Source: Molanna angustata (taxonomy: Eukaryota > Arthropoda > Insecta > Trichoptera > Molannidae). From it: a stretch of DNA of 64,000 bases. The notes under the pieces were generated by a model, which worked only from the letters and a program-made list of their open reading frames with translations, did no database searches and was not told the DNA's origin. A program made the position numbers and the translations under genes. The stretch lies in the NCBI GenBank assembly GCA_963576475.1, contig OY754974.1, positions 8,785,974 to 8,849,973 on the forward strand, in the 5' to 3' direction. Position 1 is the stretch's first letter. Every line of letters starts with the position of its first letter. Below are positions 44,776 to 56,988 of the stretch, one piece after another.

Positions 44776-45640
44776 GTCCCCCCCTTATAACTTTTGATCC
44801 GCTCAATTTACAGAGCTCAAATTTTCAGAATATATAAACAGTTATAGGCCTACAAAACTTTTATACTCAGAAGTGTGAATTTTTGTTTCAGTCAGGGGTT
44901 ATCAACTTTTGAAATTTTGGTTTATTTTTCCATATATCTCAGAAACCATAAAAGCTAGAACGCTGAAATTTGTTATAAACATAGACAAATACAAAATCTC
45001 AAATTAGTTTTTTTAAAAAAAATCCAGGGTTTCTCAAACATTTTTTATTAAGAAAAATATTTTTTTTATGATAAATTTATGAGTTTAACTGCCTATATTT
45101 CCAGATTTTTTAAAAATATCAAAAAAAGCCGTTAAAAAAATAATTTTATATAAAAAATATTAACATTGTATTAGCACATTTCAATTTTTTTTAATAAATT
45201 TTATAAAAATTGAATTTAGTGACGACATTGCTTCATTTGCATGGCAATCGCCTACACACAATATCTAAGAAGACTTAATTGTTTGATACTAATCTCCAAA
45301 CATACATACATACCATCATTCTGTTTTCATATTCTGGGTAGGATCAAAGGACTGACCTCCATACTATCCTATCTTGATATACATACATATGTAGGTACAT
45401 GTGTTGTATAGAAAATCAAATATCTTAAAATATTAAATAATTTGTATTTATGGGATTATAGTTTGGTACATATTCTTCAACTATACATACTATCGCTATC
45501 GACAGTTGGATCTCATGTGTTACATGCAACTAGTATATAAAAAAAACAAAATATCATAAAATATTTATTAATAATTCTTCAATATATAATCGCCATAGAC
45601 AGTTGGATATCATGTGTTACATGCAACTAGTACCTATAGA
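44564..45640 (+). repeat. Hairpin-headed dispersed repeat, near-complete copy lacking the head
   Basis: It starts at 'gccaagatgcgtgtacgaag', just after where the head hairpin should be. A GT microsatellite (about 44718-44773) follows, then the whole body: 'ataacttttgatccgctcaa', 'gttataggcctac', 'agtgacgacattg', 'ccatcattctgttttcatat', 'gactgacctccatac'. The terminal 'gacagttggatctcatgtg' and 'tacatgcaactagt' are again duplicated (45473-45536 and 45571-45632). Non-coding throughout. Confidence 0.82.
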
Positions 45641-46934
45641 TTGAGACATGGTTCTATATCCTGAACCTTTTCTCCTCAATGCGGGAAGGATATCACAATG
45701 GGATTATTTAGGGATATGAGATATGACAAGGTAAATAAACATACATTGTCTTGTGATTTATCACAAAATTCCGCTTGCTCTTTGTGACATATTATTTCAC
45801 CAAAATATCGTGACTCGTAATATTCAGGAGTTCAGAGTCTCTATTATTCTTGAATGATTTCGTCCGCTTGTGGCTTGCATTGAAATTATTTTATCACCAG
45901 GTCCGGATTCACCATACTTAATTTTTGATCAATTTTAGAAATTATTAAGTGTTCTTAAAATTATACCGATAAAGTAAATATTTAAGATTTTAATAATTCA
46001 CGAAATTGAATGTTTGGTAAAATACTCTTCAAATATTGAATGTAATAATTTTTTTCTACAAATATTGTTAGTTAAATTTTCGAAGAATTTTAAATCATGT
46101 TTGTTTTAAAACAGTAAAAACAAACGTGATTTAACAAAATAAATACGCTTAAAAATTATTAAATCATGACTCTCCACTTTTCCATAGTGTGTACAGTAAA
46201 AATAATACAATTTTTAATTGAAGTTTACATACATACGTATAAATAAAATGCCGACGAAAATTCAAACACTTACATAATATTACGACTTTTTGCTTGAATT
46301 TTACCTACTAATAAGTTGATTGCTCAATATTCGTAAAACTTAAGTATAAATAGTTCGTGGTAAACAGTTTAGTAGGGGCGGGGGAGTTAATTTAAGAATA
46401 TAATGTGAGTTGTTGGTGATTTTCAAAGACGTTTAAACATCTGATAAAACATATTCGTGTTTTAAAACTATTAACCTAAACATACACGTAATATGGTTGG
46501 CGCTATTATGAACATGCATAATATTTACTAAGTGTTAATTTACAGTTCAGATTATTATGAAAGGTATGTTTTCTCCAAGTAATTGCACAAAATGAACAAC
46601 CATTAAAATGTAAAAATTGTTTTAAATTGCTATACCTACTGATGAACAAGTTTCAGCTTTTACCTGTGCAATCTGAATTGATTCTTAGAGTAAATAAAAT
46701 TAAATACTTATGTTGTATACAGTTGAATATCTACAATATTCAATGAATACTAAAAAAATCTAAAAATCTTTGAAAGTAAAGATTACGTTTAACGGAGTAG
46801 ATAGAGAGAAAATATAACTGTTTATTCTGTCCTGTTTCATATTCGTCCTTCAATTATTAATCTTTTTTATCAGTTTGTACCCGCATATGTAGGTACCCTT
46901 TAGATTGTAGACAAAGAAACCTGCCCCTCTAAAC
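45641..46934. other. No gene seen; one inverted fragment of the 6255 repeat
   Basis: AT-rich sequence without recognisable coding potential. The only match found is 46110-46195, inverted relative to 6295-6360 ('aatcatgactctcca' and 'aatacgcttaaaaatt'). Confidence 0.55.
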
Positions 46935-47057
46935 AACGTGTCATTTAGCTCAAGAAAAGATAACTCAATGTATGGAAGTGACAGTTGTCATGTGACTGGT
47001 AACTGTCACTTCCTTACATTGAGGTATCTTTTTTTGAGCTAAATGACACGTTGTCTA
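46935..47057. mobile_element. Palindromic MITE, near-perfect 60-bp arms
   Basis: AACAACGTGTCATTTAGCTC is mirrored by GAGCTAAATGACACGTTGT. Further in, CTCAATGTATGGAAGTGACA is mirrored by TGTCACTTCCTTACATTGAG, leaving a short loop around 'tgtcatgtgactgg'. The element is invaded or bounded on its right by the Harbinger-type MITE at 47059. The ends match those of 39681-39838, and a right half is present at 54585-54655. Confidence 0.9.
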
Positions 47058-47058
47058 A

Positions 47059-47586
47059 AGCAGCCCATTCACGATCGTGCCATTCGGCGTCGTTCCATAT
47101 GGACCGGCTCCATTTGGAGCATTGGAAAATTTTCATCACACTCACCGGCGCGCCATCGCGCTATCAAAATTAGTATACGTAAGCGGTCGGCGCTTTCGCA
47201 TTAATAAGTTCTATTTTTTTTAATTTTTCAAGTAAAAATGAGTTATAATTCTGATGATGAGTTTTATACAACTGCTATTTAGAGGTTTGTTTATATATGA
47301 ATAGAAAAAAAACAAAGAGAAAATGTTGTATTTTCGTATTCACAAGAGCGTCAAACAGCTCGGCCCAATGAGATGGCGCGATGTACCGCTGGTTTTCACA
47401 CTCACGAGCATACCGTGCCGACAGGATGCGCTGCGCCGTTTTCGCAGTACTACAGAGTTTCGATCGTTTGGAATTCCATTTTGTTGTGTCAGGCCAATTG
47501 GGCTGCGCGGGATTTGACATTCACGAGCGCATTTTGGAGTGATGGCAAGCCGTTTGGCAGGATGGCACGATCGTGAATGGGGGCCT
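47059..47586 (+). mobile_element. PIF/Harbinger-type MITE with residual ORF start, TSD TAA
   Basis: Inverted ends share CCCATTCACGATCGTGCCAT at the left (from 47064) and its complement at the right (ending 47581). TAA precedes (47056-47058) and follows (47587-47589) the 528-bp unit; a 3-bp TWA target is typical of PIF/Harbinger. At 47238 a short frame, MSYNSDDEFYTTAI and stop, looks like an acidic start of a transposase-type protein, suggesting an internal-deletion derivative of an autonomous element. Sub-terminal sequences are GC-richer than the centre. Confidence 0.8.
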
Positions 47587-48360
47587 TAATAATAAGGGGC
47601 TGAACGCCAGCTTTAAGTTTTCTATACAAATCTCGAAATTGCTTTTTCTACATCCATCTTTTTATTTTTGATTCAAACTCTTTCATTATAATATGTGTAT
47701 TTTCATTTTTAGATATTTTTTTAAGTTTTTCGTGTCACCATTATTTTTTTCATAATTCTACTCTACTGAAATTAGTGTTTATTATTAACGGATTAGTATT
47801 AAAATAATCTTAATTTTATCAGTTTAAAAAAAAATACTCCAATATTATTGATGTCTTCAAATGAAATTCATAATACAATATTAAAATTATTAGATTAAAC
47901 ATAACTTTACCTATTTGAAAGAAATATATATCAAGTAATTCATAAACTGTATTTTGACTATTTTTTGAGTTTTTTTAATATATCTAGGACACAACCGATA
48001 ATGTAAATCTAAATCTGCATTATGATGAAATCGAAAAAAAATTAAAGTGAATAATCGAAAGTTGTTTAACATTCAAGTCACATATAAATTGACAGATGTT
48101 CAATAACGTATAACTAATACAATATTCATCCCAAAAGTTTTATCTGGTTTACAAAGTTACTTTGTTTTAATATTAAAACCAAGGGTGTGTGAGGGTAGAA
48201 TTATTTAGGAGGCGCAGTGCGATATATTTTATTGATTTTAGTAAAGAGAATCAATGTACTATTAACACATTTGGAATTGTTAATTTTGTGATAAATAATT
48301 AGACAAAATTATTTTATATTTATTTTAATAATATACAATTTATAAATTTACTTGGCATTG
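47587..48360. other. No feature recognised
   Basis: AT-rich, many T and A runs, no open frame of interest, no internal repeat noticed. Confidence 0.5.
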
Positions 48361-48445
48361 CTCGGGTTGGTTGAAAAAAATTGCTTAATGGCAAGTAATC
48401 TGCCTCTGTGCATTTGCTGTACATGAAGATAAATCTATAAAAAAA
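48361..48445 (+). repeat. 3' UTR remnant of the CR1/jockey-like LINE family
   Basis: 'ctcgggttggttgaaaa', 'attgcttaatggcaagtaat' and 'tgtacatgaagataaat' match 27905-28000 of the element at 23888-28012 with several substitutions. This is an extremely 5'-truncated insertion. Nothing is recognised from 48446 to 48805. Confidence 0.6.
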
Positions 48446-48805
48446 AATACTACGCCTTTTTTATACAAATTGTTCAGAATTGTAATGTTTGCTTTCATTT
48501 TGAGACATCTGTTTATTGTTCTTAGAATTAAAATGTATTGAAAACATCGTAGAACTTTTCCGAAGTTTTCCACAATAATTTGAAATAGAAAAAATAAAGG
48601 AATATAGGTAAATACTTTTACGTTTTACCAATAGAGGTTCAAACATCCATATATCCAAATCTATTTTTTTATTTTTTGTATCTCTATTAATTTTATCTTT
48701 CACCAAAACATTGCTTTATTTAGAAAATTTACCATTTCTGAAATATCGTAACGAAAAAAAAATGTTATGTCGAATTGATAACCTATTCTTTCTTGAAGTC
48801 GAATT

Positions 48806-49560
48806 ATTTATTTATTGATTTATTGATTCACGGCTCAAAGCCCTTTACAAAATTAAATATAACATGACACAGCATAAACAAAAGAAAACAATTTATAAAC
48901 ATCTAGACATAACAACGGTAGCAGAGGATATATAAAGAAAAATAAAAACATATAAGATAGGTAAATTAAACAACAAAGTACATATGTACATTAAAAACCA
49001 AAGAATAAATAAGTAAACTGAAAAAAATGAACATAAGAATATTACTGAGTGAATGAATAAAAATGAATGGTGTGAACTACCTACATACTTAGCCACACTG
49101 AATCAGAGAATGCTGCCAGATGTGACTATATATTACATTATTGAATTAAATAAAATAAAAATCAAATGTACAAAAAATATATAAAAATGTAAATAAATAT
49201 ATAAAAATGTAAAAATATATAAAAATGAAAACAACTGACTACACAATCATTTGGGGGTATGTTTTTGAAAATGTTTTAATAAAGTAAATTTATATTCATT
49301 AAAAGAATTGAAGAAAGGGTCAGTCAGATAACCAAAGTCATTGCCCAATCGATGGATTCTATTAAATGGAGTGTTGTATAAATAATTAGTGTTGGATGTC
49401 TTACATACAAAAGTTATAATTTGGCGGGTATTTCTTGTTGGAACATGGTAATTTATCCGACTAACAAGGTAAGAGGAGCTAAAGTTATTATTAATTATTT
49501 TATAGAGAAGCAAGAGATCAGACACAATCCAATCAGAGAGGTCATGAATTATGTTTGGTT
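48806..49560 (-). pseudogene. Jockey-like LINE, 3' end only
   Basis: The inverted tail (ttatttatttattgattt) starts at 48806. The 3' UTR spans about 48830-49246, and a minus-strand frame at 49247-49560 encodes LSDWIVSDLLLLYKIINNN, INYHVPTRNTRQIITFV and the end FFNSFNEYKFTLLKHF. These match the last residues of jockey-like RTs (compare FNCPARQNRQNLLFY in 38222-40245). It is a short 5'-truncated insertion. Confidence 0.8.
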
Positions 49561-49769
49561 TCAGATATACCTACATGCAAATAGAATCATTTAAAATAAT
49601 GCTAAATACAAAACAGGTTTTTCCAATTTTGCTAAATTATTGATAAGAATATGTGAATAACAAAAATTTTAAGATTTATTTGTACTTACGTAAATTTTAA
49701 ATTACTAACCAAGGTAAAAATTTTATGGGTTCCTCTGAAATAATACACACACTATGATGGTAATCCAAA

Positions 49770-50695
49770 TGCCGATTCTTTTAAGAGAATTTAATTCTCT
49801 TAATGAATCGACAGTTTTATGCCAAGATGCGTGTATGAAGGGCATTTTGTATGGTGTATTGGACTTTTTGCATGCCAAAAACTTAGAGGCATGTTCTATG
49901 TATGGATGAATTCAGAATTTGAAGTAGAACATTTTGTGTTTTTTGTGTATGTGTGTCCCCTTATAACTTTTGATCCGCTCAATTCACAGAACCCAAACTT
50001 TCAGAATACATAGATAGTTATAGGCTTTCAAAACTTTAGAATTTTGATTTCAGGCAGGTGTTATCAACTTTTGAATTTTTACTTTATTTTTCCACATATA
50101 TCAAAAACCATGTAAGCTAAAACCCTGTTAATTGGTATAAATATAGACAAATACAAAATCTCATTTTTTGTTTTCACTAAAATTCCAGAGTATCTGAAAC
50201 ATTCTATAATAAGATAAATATTTTTTCATGATAAATTAATTTAGGTATGTGTTTAACTGCCTATATTTCCGAAGTTTTAAAAAATATTGAAAAAAGTCTA
50301 AACACCCCAACTAGATAATTTAATTTGCTATATGCTATAAAAAATATTAACGCTATAGTAGTAGCTACATCTCAATTTTTTTTAACAATTTTGACAAAAA
50401 TTGAATTTAGTGACGACATCGTTTCATACAATTTGTAAGGCAGTAAACTCAATAGTTTGATACTCACTTAATATACAAACATACATCATGCTGTTTTCAT
50501 ATTCCGGGTAGGAAAAACAGACTGACCTCCATACTATCCAATCCTGACATAATATAATAATAATCCTGACATGTTTTTATATATAAAACAAAATATCTTA
50601 AAATATTTATCAATTTGTGTTGTGTTTATAGTTTTGTACGTATTCTTCAATTATGCATACTATCGCCATTGACAGTTGGATCTCATGTTATAAAT
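49770..50695 (+). repeat. Hairpin-headed dispersed repeat, most complete copy
   Basis: It begins with the head CGATTCTTTTAAGAGAATT..AATTCTCTTAATGAATCG (about 49772-49809) and keeps the full order of family segments to 'gacagttggatctcatgtt' near 50690. At about 920 bp this is the best reference for the family. No open frame, no RNA polymerase III boxes, no inverted terminal repeats and no A-rich tail are seen. The class is unknown. Confidence 0.85.
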
Positions 50696-51300
50696 ATAAT
50701 ATGCAATTTATATTAAGTAATTTTTTGTAAACAGAATTTTTGATGATTTTACAAATATGATTTATTATTTGATTTGCAAGAATCGGTAAGAATGCATCTT
50801 GGCTACCAATTTTTGCACTTCTCATTTCAGAAACATTTGTATTTTAATCTTGATATTTATAGAAAAAGTAGCTACTTCTTCTTTGATTTCAATCTTGGGG
50901 ATTGGTTGGCAGCAAAGTGATGCATCTCTTCCTCTACTCTGCGCGTTCTTCCATGAATCTCTTCGACTCTGTGCAGGAGGTGAACACATAATAATAATAA
51001 ATAGAATTCGTAAAGTGCCGTTTAGTGATACAAGATAACTCCAAGGGCGCTGTAGCTTATTTGTTGGTTCTACAAAACAAGGCAGTTTTATGGAGATTAC
51101 TGAAGGTGTCAATGCTCTGAACTCTACGTATGTCAAAGGGCAATTGATTCCATTAAAGGCCCGTTCACACTGAAACCGCAATCATAGTAAGCCACCTTAT
51201 TAAATCTGTCCAATTTTTTTAAAGAGTTGGTACTCTGTGATCCAGATGATCTCAAAGTAAGCTGACTTCCTGATGGAACATTCTTTTGACATTTCTCAAA
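50696..51300. other. No gene recognised; one possible MITE end
   Basis: At 51153-51178 'taaaggcccgttcacactga' resembles the terminus of a Harbinger-like MITE (TAA then AGGCCCG..), but no mate was found. Open frames across 50800-51180 on both strands are not recognisable. Confidence 0.35.
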
Positions 51301-51640
51301 TGTAGTGTGGAGCCAAGTCGTTCAGAGCCTTAAACACCATCAGTCATACCTTATAGTCCACATGTTCTGGACATCTCAACCAGTGCAGTTTGTTAAGAAG
51401 AGGTGTTATGTGACATCTTTTGTCGGCTCCATATATCAACCTCGCAGCTGTGTCTCAACCATTCTGTCCAAGATGATGTGTAGGAGATCTTCATGTCGCA
51501 ACACATGGCCTATCCGATTTGCACGCCTATTCGATATGGTGTTAAACATGTCCTTTGCATTTTCAATTTTGCTGAGAACCTCATCATTTATGGTACCTAC
51601 CGAGTTCATCAGTAAGTCCACTTTTTCCCAAAAAAAAACA
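51301..51640 (-). pseudogene. LINE reverse transcriptase C-terminal fragment
   Basis: On the minus strand, SKIENAKDMFNTISNRRANR and IGHVLRHEDLLHIILDRMVE match the K-R-x-N-x-IGHVLRH-x-x-LL-x-I segment found after the RT core in RTE/L2-type LINEs. The flanking sequence (51301-51435) may be more of the same in broken frames. The catalytic core is absent. Confidence 0.65.
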
Positions 51641-52699
51641 TGTTATAGGTATTTTCATATTGAATATCAAATAAATTACATAGTGCACCTATTAAATATT
51701 ATGAGTATTCTTCAATATAATTGTTGATACAATATGTCGTGCAAGTTGTTGTATGTATGTGTAGATTGGTGTAGATTTTATTTCTTGTTTATAATATTTT
51801 ATATTTATTTATTTTTCTTTTGTTTCATTGTTTACTATTTGTTGTTATTTATTAGTTGCTGTGTTTTTTTCCTACTGCAACATAGCTGAGCATGGTCCTA
51901 TTTTTTTTGTCAATGAATTGTTGTTTGCAAACTTCCTATCTCAATACATAATATGTCCTATTCTGATTCGTCTAAATTTATCCGTCTGAATTTTAGTACA
52001 TGAGAAATGTCAAAAAGTTGACTGCATTTATACGGGACTCTATTACGTCACACCGAGCCTTTTACACAAGTCGCCCGTTGGTTATAGACGTTTTCGTACT
52101 GTGAAACGAATCAGAATTGGACATAATGTATTATAATTATTACTATTCTACTAGAAACATTTATACACCCCCCCCAACCATATTGAGTTAAAACAATATG
52201 CGGTGTTATTTAATACTACTGAATCGTTTCTCACAACCATTGAACAGATATTTATTTGCAAGTATTTAAGATGTTTACAATTCTATTGTATTTCAAAGAA
52301 TAGATCATAATCATATGTACACCAATAGCAAATTAACTATGTTTTTGTAAAATACAATAATATATTCTTTTGTATTGATAACATTCTCATTAGCAATATT
52401 CAAATGCCATTTTTGCATAATAACTTTAGTTAGTTGAAAACAACGGAAGTGATTATCATATCACACATAGTCAATGATAAAAAATAAGTTTTGACAAATG
52501 ATTTTTTAGTCGCAAAGATATAACATAGGTACTGTGTCATGTGAGTTTTGATAGCATTTTATTAATGGCGACTAACAAATGAATAATCAACCTGATATTT
52601 TGAAAAAGGTTTTATTCATTTTATCTTAGCTTCGTATAAAATCAAATATTTTTGCAAGACAAAAAGAAATATATTTTTACCGTTTATGGATGGTATTGT
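51641..52699. other. No gene recognised
   Basis: AT-rich. A short C run at about 52158-52166 is the only compositional oddity. No coding frame or repeat match was seen. Confidence 0.5.
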
Positions 52700-52709
52700 A
52701 ATGCTTTAT

Positions 52710-52935
52710 TTATTTATTTAATATTGCTTCTCGGGCAACTAACAGGTACTATGTCAAATATTAATTTAACACGCACCCAATAACAAGTTGCCACATTTTG
52801 GAGACTTAAGATATTAATCGTCTCACAGATCCAGACTGAAAACACAATTAAAACCTGTGTCTCCACCGGGAATCGAACCCGGGGCCTTTGGCTCAGCAGT
52901 CAGATATCTAACCAACTGAGCCACGAAGGCCGACA
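52710..52935 (-). mobile_element. tRNA-derived SINE with 10-bp target duplication
   Basis: AATGCTTTAT at 52700-52709 and 52936-52945 is the target duplication. On the minus strand the head begins GGCCTTCGTGGCTCAGTTGG (box A) and has CCCCGGGTTCGATTCCCGG (box B, T arm). A body with 'ttgcccgagaagc' leads to a (TAAA)n tail that appears as inverted 'tttatttattta' next to the left duplication. The acceptor ends do not pair (GGCCTTC against GGAGACA), so it is not a functional tRNA. Confidence 0.9.
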
Positions 52936-52945
52936 AATGCTTTAT

Positions 52946-53686
52946 GAAAATATAGAGTTAACGTTTTGTGTAATCACCAAAGATCTATTATGTGAAGATG
53001 GTGTATGACAAAATAAGAAATCAATTTACATTATGGCGATATAAAAATTGAGTGAGGAATTTTCGCAACTAGGTGTAGTATGAGGCTGTACAGAGGACAT
53101 GTCATGCACAAAACTCATATGCACTCTTTCATGCTCCTCTATCCCAGTTCATCCACTCTTTACATGATACCTGAGTTTTTTTGAATTGTGAAATCGCCAA
53201 TTGTATCGCAGCAATAATTTGTGTATTCTCGTTGAGTAAAATTTCAACACATTCCCATAATATTCAACATCTGGTTGGGAAAAAAAATTCACATTTTAAG
53301 GCAAGTAGTTGTAAAAGCTGATTTTTTTAGTTGCAAAATAATTCACATTGCATTCAATGTTTTTCTTTTAAGGTCTGCATATTTTACTAAACAATATTAT
53401 AGTTATTTTTAATTTAGCCGTTTGTTAAAATAAGATATGGGTCATTACGCATAAAATATACAATATATCAAACAAACACATTATGTAAACAATTGAATTC
53501 TAAACAAATATTAGAATAAATTTTATATTTTTTGGCATAACTATTAATGTAGAAAATTTATGTAAATTGATATGGCACTAAAGATTGTCTATGCTATTAA
53601 AATTGAGAACACGAAACGACCAGAATAATTTAGAAACTAGTCTATTTATAAATGCTATAATGCTTGAGGAAGGAATTAATTTCTGA
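52946..53686. other. No gene recognised
   Basis: AT-rich sequence between the two SINEs, without open frames or repeat matches that I could identify. Confidence 0.5.
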
Positions 53687-53872
53687 TTTTTTTTTTTTTT
53701 AAAAATGAATATGTCCTTGTTAAACAAGTACATATACATCTTCCTACGTTCCCTAAAATAAGCAAATAAATGCTTGTGCTATAGGTGAACGAAATTGGTC
53801 GAGGCAGGATTCGAACTCGCGACCACTGGATTACTAGCCCAGCGCGCTTACCGCTCTGCCATCGACCCAACA
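53687..53872 (-). mobile_element. tRNA-derived SINE, same family as 26270-26447
   Basis: On the minus strand: GGGTCGATGGCAGAGCGG (head, box A), CTGGGCTAGTAATCCAG (anticodon arm with a seven-base loop, apparent anticodon AGT), and GCGAGTTCGAATCCTGCC (box B). The body CGTTCACCTATAGCACAAGC comes next, and an A run (inverted T run at 53687-53700) ends it. The acceptor arms nearly pair (GGGTCGA/TCGACCA) and the T arm is good, but the D arm is not. The body and A tail show it is a SINE. Confidence 0.83.
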
Positions 53873-54560
53873 AGATTCTTAAAAAGTTATTATTAAAACA
53901 TTTTTAAGAATCTTGTTTTAATTTATTATTTAAAAGCAATAATTATAATATTACTTAGTTTACTGTACCTACAGTGAAATCAATGTTACTTAATTAAGTA
54001 GAAGATAAATATATTCAGTAGAGAAATATTTATGAAATTACGATAATAGTAGGTGCTGTAATAAATAATTATTTTTAAACATTGTTTCAAATCATAATAT
54101 GACTGTCTTTTTATCATCTTTAATATTTTCCACTCCATTCTTGTTAGCTTAGTGCTTACTTACCTTGTCAGATCTTTAGCTTTTATTCCTTTGGCAAAAT
54201 CAGATGAATATATCTAATTTTCTATAGTAACAATGAATTTGTTTGATTACAGACAATTGTACAACAGGAACTGTTAAAGCCCGCCTGACACGAGGTAATA
54301 TTCCAACTCATGTGGAATATGAGTTGAAAAGTAGAGTTTGCAGTAATTTTTGAAGTCATATGAACTGAAACTGTGTATAGTGTGTATCTCTTTTGTCTAT
54401 GCTTATCTATCTACTACATTGTCATTCGTCATACAAAGGAAGAAATATTTTTTTATTTCATAATGTTTTGTAAAGTTTTTTTCATATTCTTTTTGATTTA
54501 TCCAGACGTACATTCCTAGCTATAAAAAAATATCAGCACATCGGAGTTCTTTGATATAAT
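53873..54560. other. No gene recognised; short palindromic stretch
   Basis: At 54273-54330 'ttaaagcccgcctgacacga' and the inverted pair ATTCCAACTCAT / ATGAGTTGAA suggest a MITE end. No partner end or target duplication was found. Confidence 0.35.
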
Positions 54561-54584
54561 TGCTATGATTTGGAATGTTCTGTC

Positions 54585-54655
54585 ACATCTGTCATGTGAC
54601 AACTGTCACTTCCATACATTGAGTTATTTTTTCTTGAGCTAAATGACACATTGTC
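54585..54655. repeat. Right half of the palindromic MITE family
   Basis: 'tgacaactgtcacttcca', 'tacattgagttat' and 'gagctaaatgacacattgtc' match the right arm of 46935-47057. The left arm is missing, leaving an unpaired half. Nothing is recognised between 54660 and 55010. Confidence 0.75.
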
Positions 54656-55011
54656 TAGGGAGGCTGATATGACTTACATATACAAGTTGACAAACTGTAT
54701 AAAGGATTTTAGTGAGTTATCCAATCTATACTTTCATGCACCAAATAGGTTACAAGAAATGCACATACATATAGGCCACCCAATTGTAGCAACTACAATG
54801 CGTTCTTTAATGAAGTAGACTTCTTAAACTAACTTAGATGCTTAATTTTGAGGTTGCTGCTCCCAGTTAGGGTGCTGTATGTGTGTTTCCTCGTTTTTCT
54901 ATCCTGCTCCCTTCTTCGAAACCATTTCCTTTTGTTAAAATAATGCTTTTATTTTTAAACTTCATAAAATAAAAATGTACAATTAAAAATAGTGTTTATA
55001 CATTTATTATA

Positions 55012-55112
55012 ATTTCATGCTTCTTGTGCCATGTATATGTCTCACTAGTATACATCAAGGTCGGGACAGTTATTGCATTGTTCATAGTGAACGTCACTGC
55101 CTTCGAAGTAAA
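55012..55112 (-). pseudogene. RTE-type LINE fragment
   Basis: On the minus strand, 'cattgttcatagtgaacg' and neighbouring sequence encode a MNNAITVPTLMYTSETYTWHK-like segment, parallel to IHNAIVMPTLTYASKTWTWQK in 3402-4115. Only about 30 codons survive. Confidence 0.6.
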
Positions 55113-56963
55113 CCAGTCATTACATAGTGTAATTACAGTACTAATTTGAAATATTAAACATGACTAACTGACTGACATCATATAAGTGCATAACTCATCA
55201 AATTCTGTATAAAATGTAACATTATGTGCATAGTAAAACCTCTTTATTGGATATGTCACATCCTTTGGCGCTGTAACTTTGAAGAAAAATGTGGTAAAAA
55301 GTGGCATGAAATTTTGTTGAAGTCAACTGGAACAATGCGATTGAGTTTTAGAAAACGCTTTGATTTTGTAACATCTTTTTACATTTATCAAATTATCACT
55401 GGAGCGTGGGATCATGCAACTTTACTTTCTTGTTTACTTGCAGTGAAGAAAGGGTAACATATCTTGTATGTACCGTTTTAGTTCTTGGCACATTAGCTTG
55501 TTTGCAAATTAAAATTTATTTTTAAATTTCTATAATAAATAATGTTATTTCTACTACAGTTAATCTACAAAGACTTTACCTTGAATCTGTAATTGATTAT
55601 GTAAAAAAATGACAATTCAAAAACTGAACTACTTAAGGTTTTGACTTGCCATTTAATTTTGATAGTTTTGGATAAATTTTAGGTTCTGATAAGTCATATA
55701 ATTTTGAAAATCTTTTTCTATAAATCCATGAATTGGTTTGTTTTAATTAGTCAAGTTATAGCAAACAATGCAACATGTATAAGTGGTAAAATGAAATAAA
55801 AGTCATATATTATTGATCTAAAAATGAAGAAACATTTATTTTCTGTATGTCTTTTGTATAATTATTTATAAACAGAATGAATCAGTGTGGTAAGATAAAG
55901 ACAGCAGCAACGTTTTGAGAATAGTACTAAATTCACCAACAATATTATATATATATATTTTTTAATTAAATAGTGTACACTTATACAATTTTTACCCATA
56001 AAATGTACTATTTTCTGTAATATGTTTACCAAACTAAAACACTATTACATTCAAAATATTATCTTTCTTAACCGATCCCAGTGAAAAGGAGGTAACTGTC
56101 CCCTCTCTCGAAAAAACATTTTATAATAAAACATTAATACGAGAGCTATCCCATGTTCTTACAAACATTTTTTTTAATATTTTTAATATTTTCTTAATAA
56201 GTCTAACGTTGGATATTGTTGAGAAATAAAAGAACATTAACATTATATAAAGAGAAAGAGGAGGGTCCAAGAACAGGAATACGAGATAGCGTTGCGAGAT
56301 GAAAGTATTATTATATAAAGGAAGGAAGGAAGGAAGGAAGGATGGGAGGATGGTTGGGGAAAGGAAGATGAATGGGGGGGGGGGGACTGTTGCGAGCGTC
56401 GGACAGAACCAGCTAAACCAGCCGCATTACAATAAAATGTAATTAATTATAATAATATATTAATTTATATAATATTGGAACCAGAATTATAATATTGGAA
56501 CAAGCAGAGGACCCTCGTCCCGATAAACACATTATCTTACAAAAAATTTACACAATTAAAGATGATACTGATCTGATGGTTTACATCTCTCCTCCAAAAT
56601 TCATACCTCTCTTTTAGAACGTACTTAATAATTAAAAAATGGTGTTAAAATAATTAAAATTACCTTTTACAATTACATAATATAAAGTAGTAGAATCACT
56701 CTTTCTGCCAAATAGCAGAGGGGGAGAAACGCACACACTTATATATAATATACACCAACAGTTTGCACTCTATAAACCAATCAATCAATCTGTTATGTGT
56801 GAGTCTATGTGTGGAAACAGCTCAGCTAAGTTGGTAACAGTTGCCCTGGCACTATTGGTTTCCCCAACAAACATTAGAGAACATTAGAGCATATGTGATG
56901 TTGTGTGTCATGAAATATATGCTTTTCTTTATTATTACAGCCAACTAAGCGTCTCCAACTCAC

Positions 56964-56988
56964 TTCGACGTCATCATGGTGACGAATT
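56964..56988 (-). other. Candidate 25-nt microexon
   Basis: On the minus strand, a pyrimidine-rich acceptor (tttttattgtttctttcag) is followed by 25 bases and then a donor (gtgagt). The exon would be open in two frames (IRHHDDVE or FVTMMTS). Both splice motifs are good matches, but such pairs arise by chance at this length, and neighbouring exons were not found. Confidence 0.2.

Noticed and set aside
52860..52935. Possible functional tRNA with a good T arm
   Set aside because: Acceptor ends do not pair, and a 10-bp target duplication encloses the tRNA-like part plus tail: a SINE insertion.
53800..53872. Possible functional tRNA (apparent anticodon AGT)
   Set aside because: The D arm does not pair, and the tRNA-like part is followed by a body and A tail shared with 26270-26447, so it is a SINE head.
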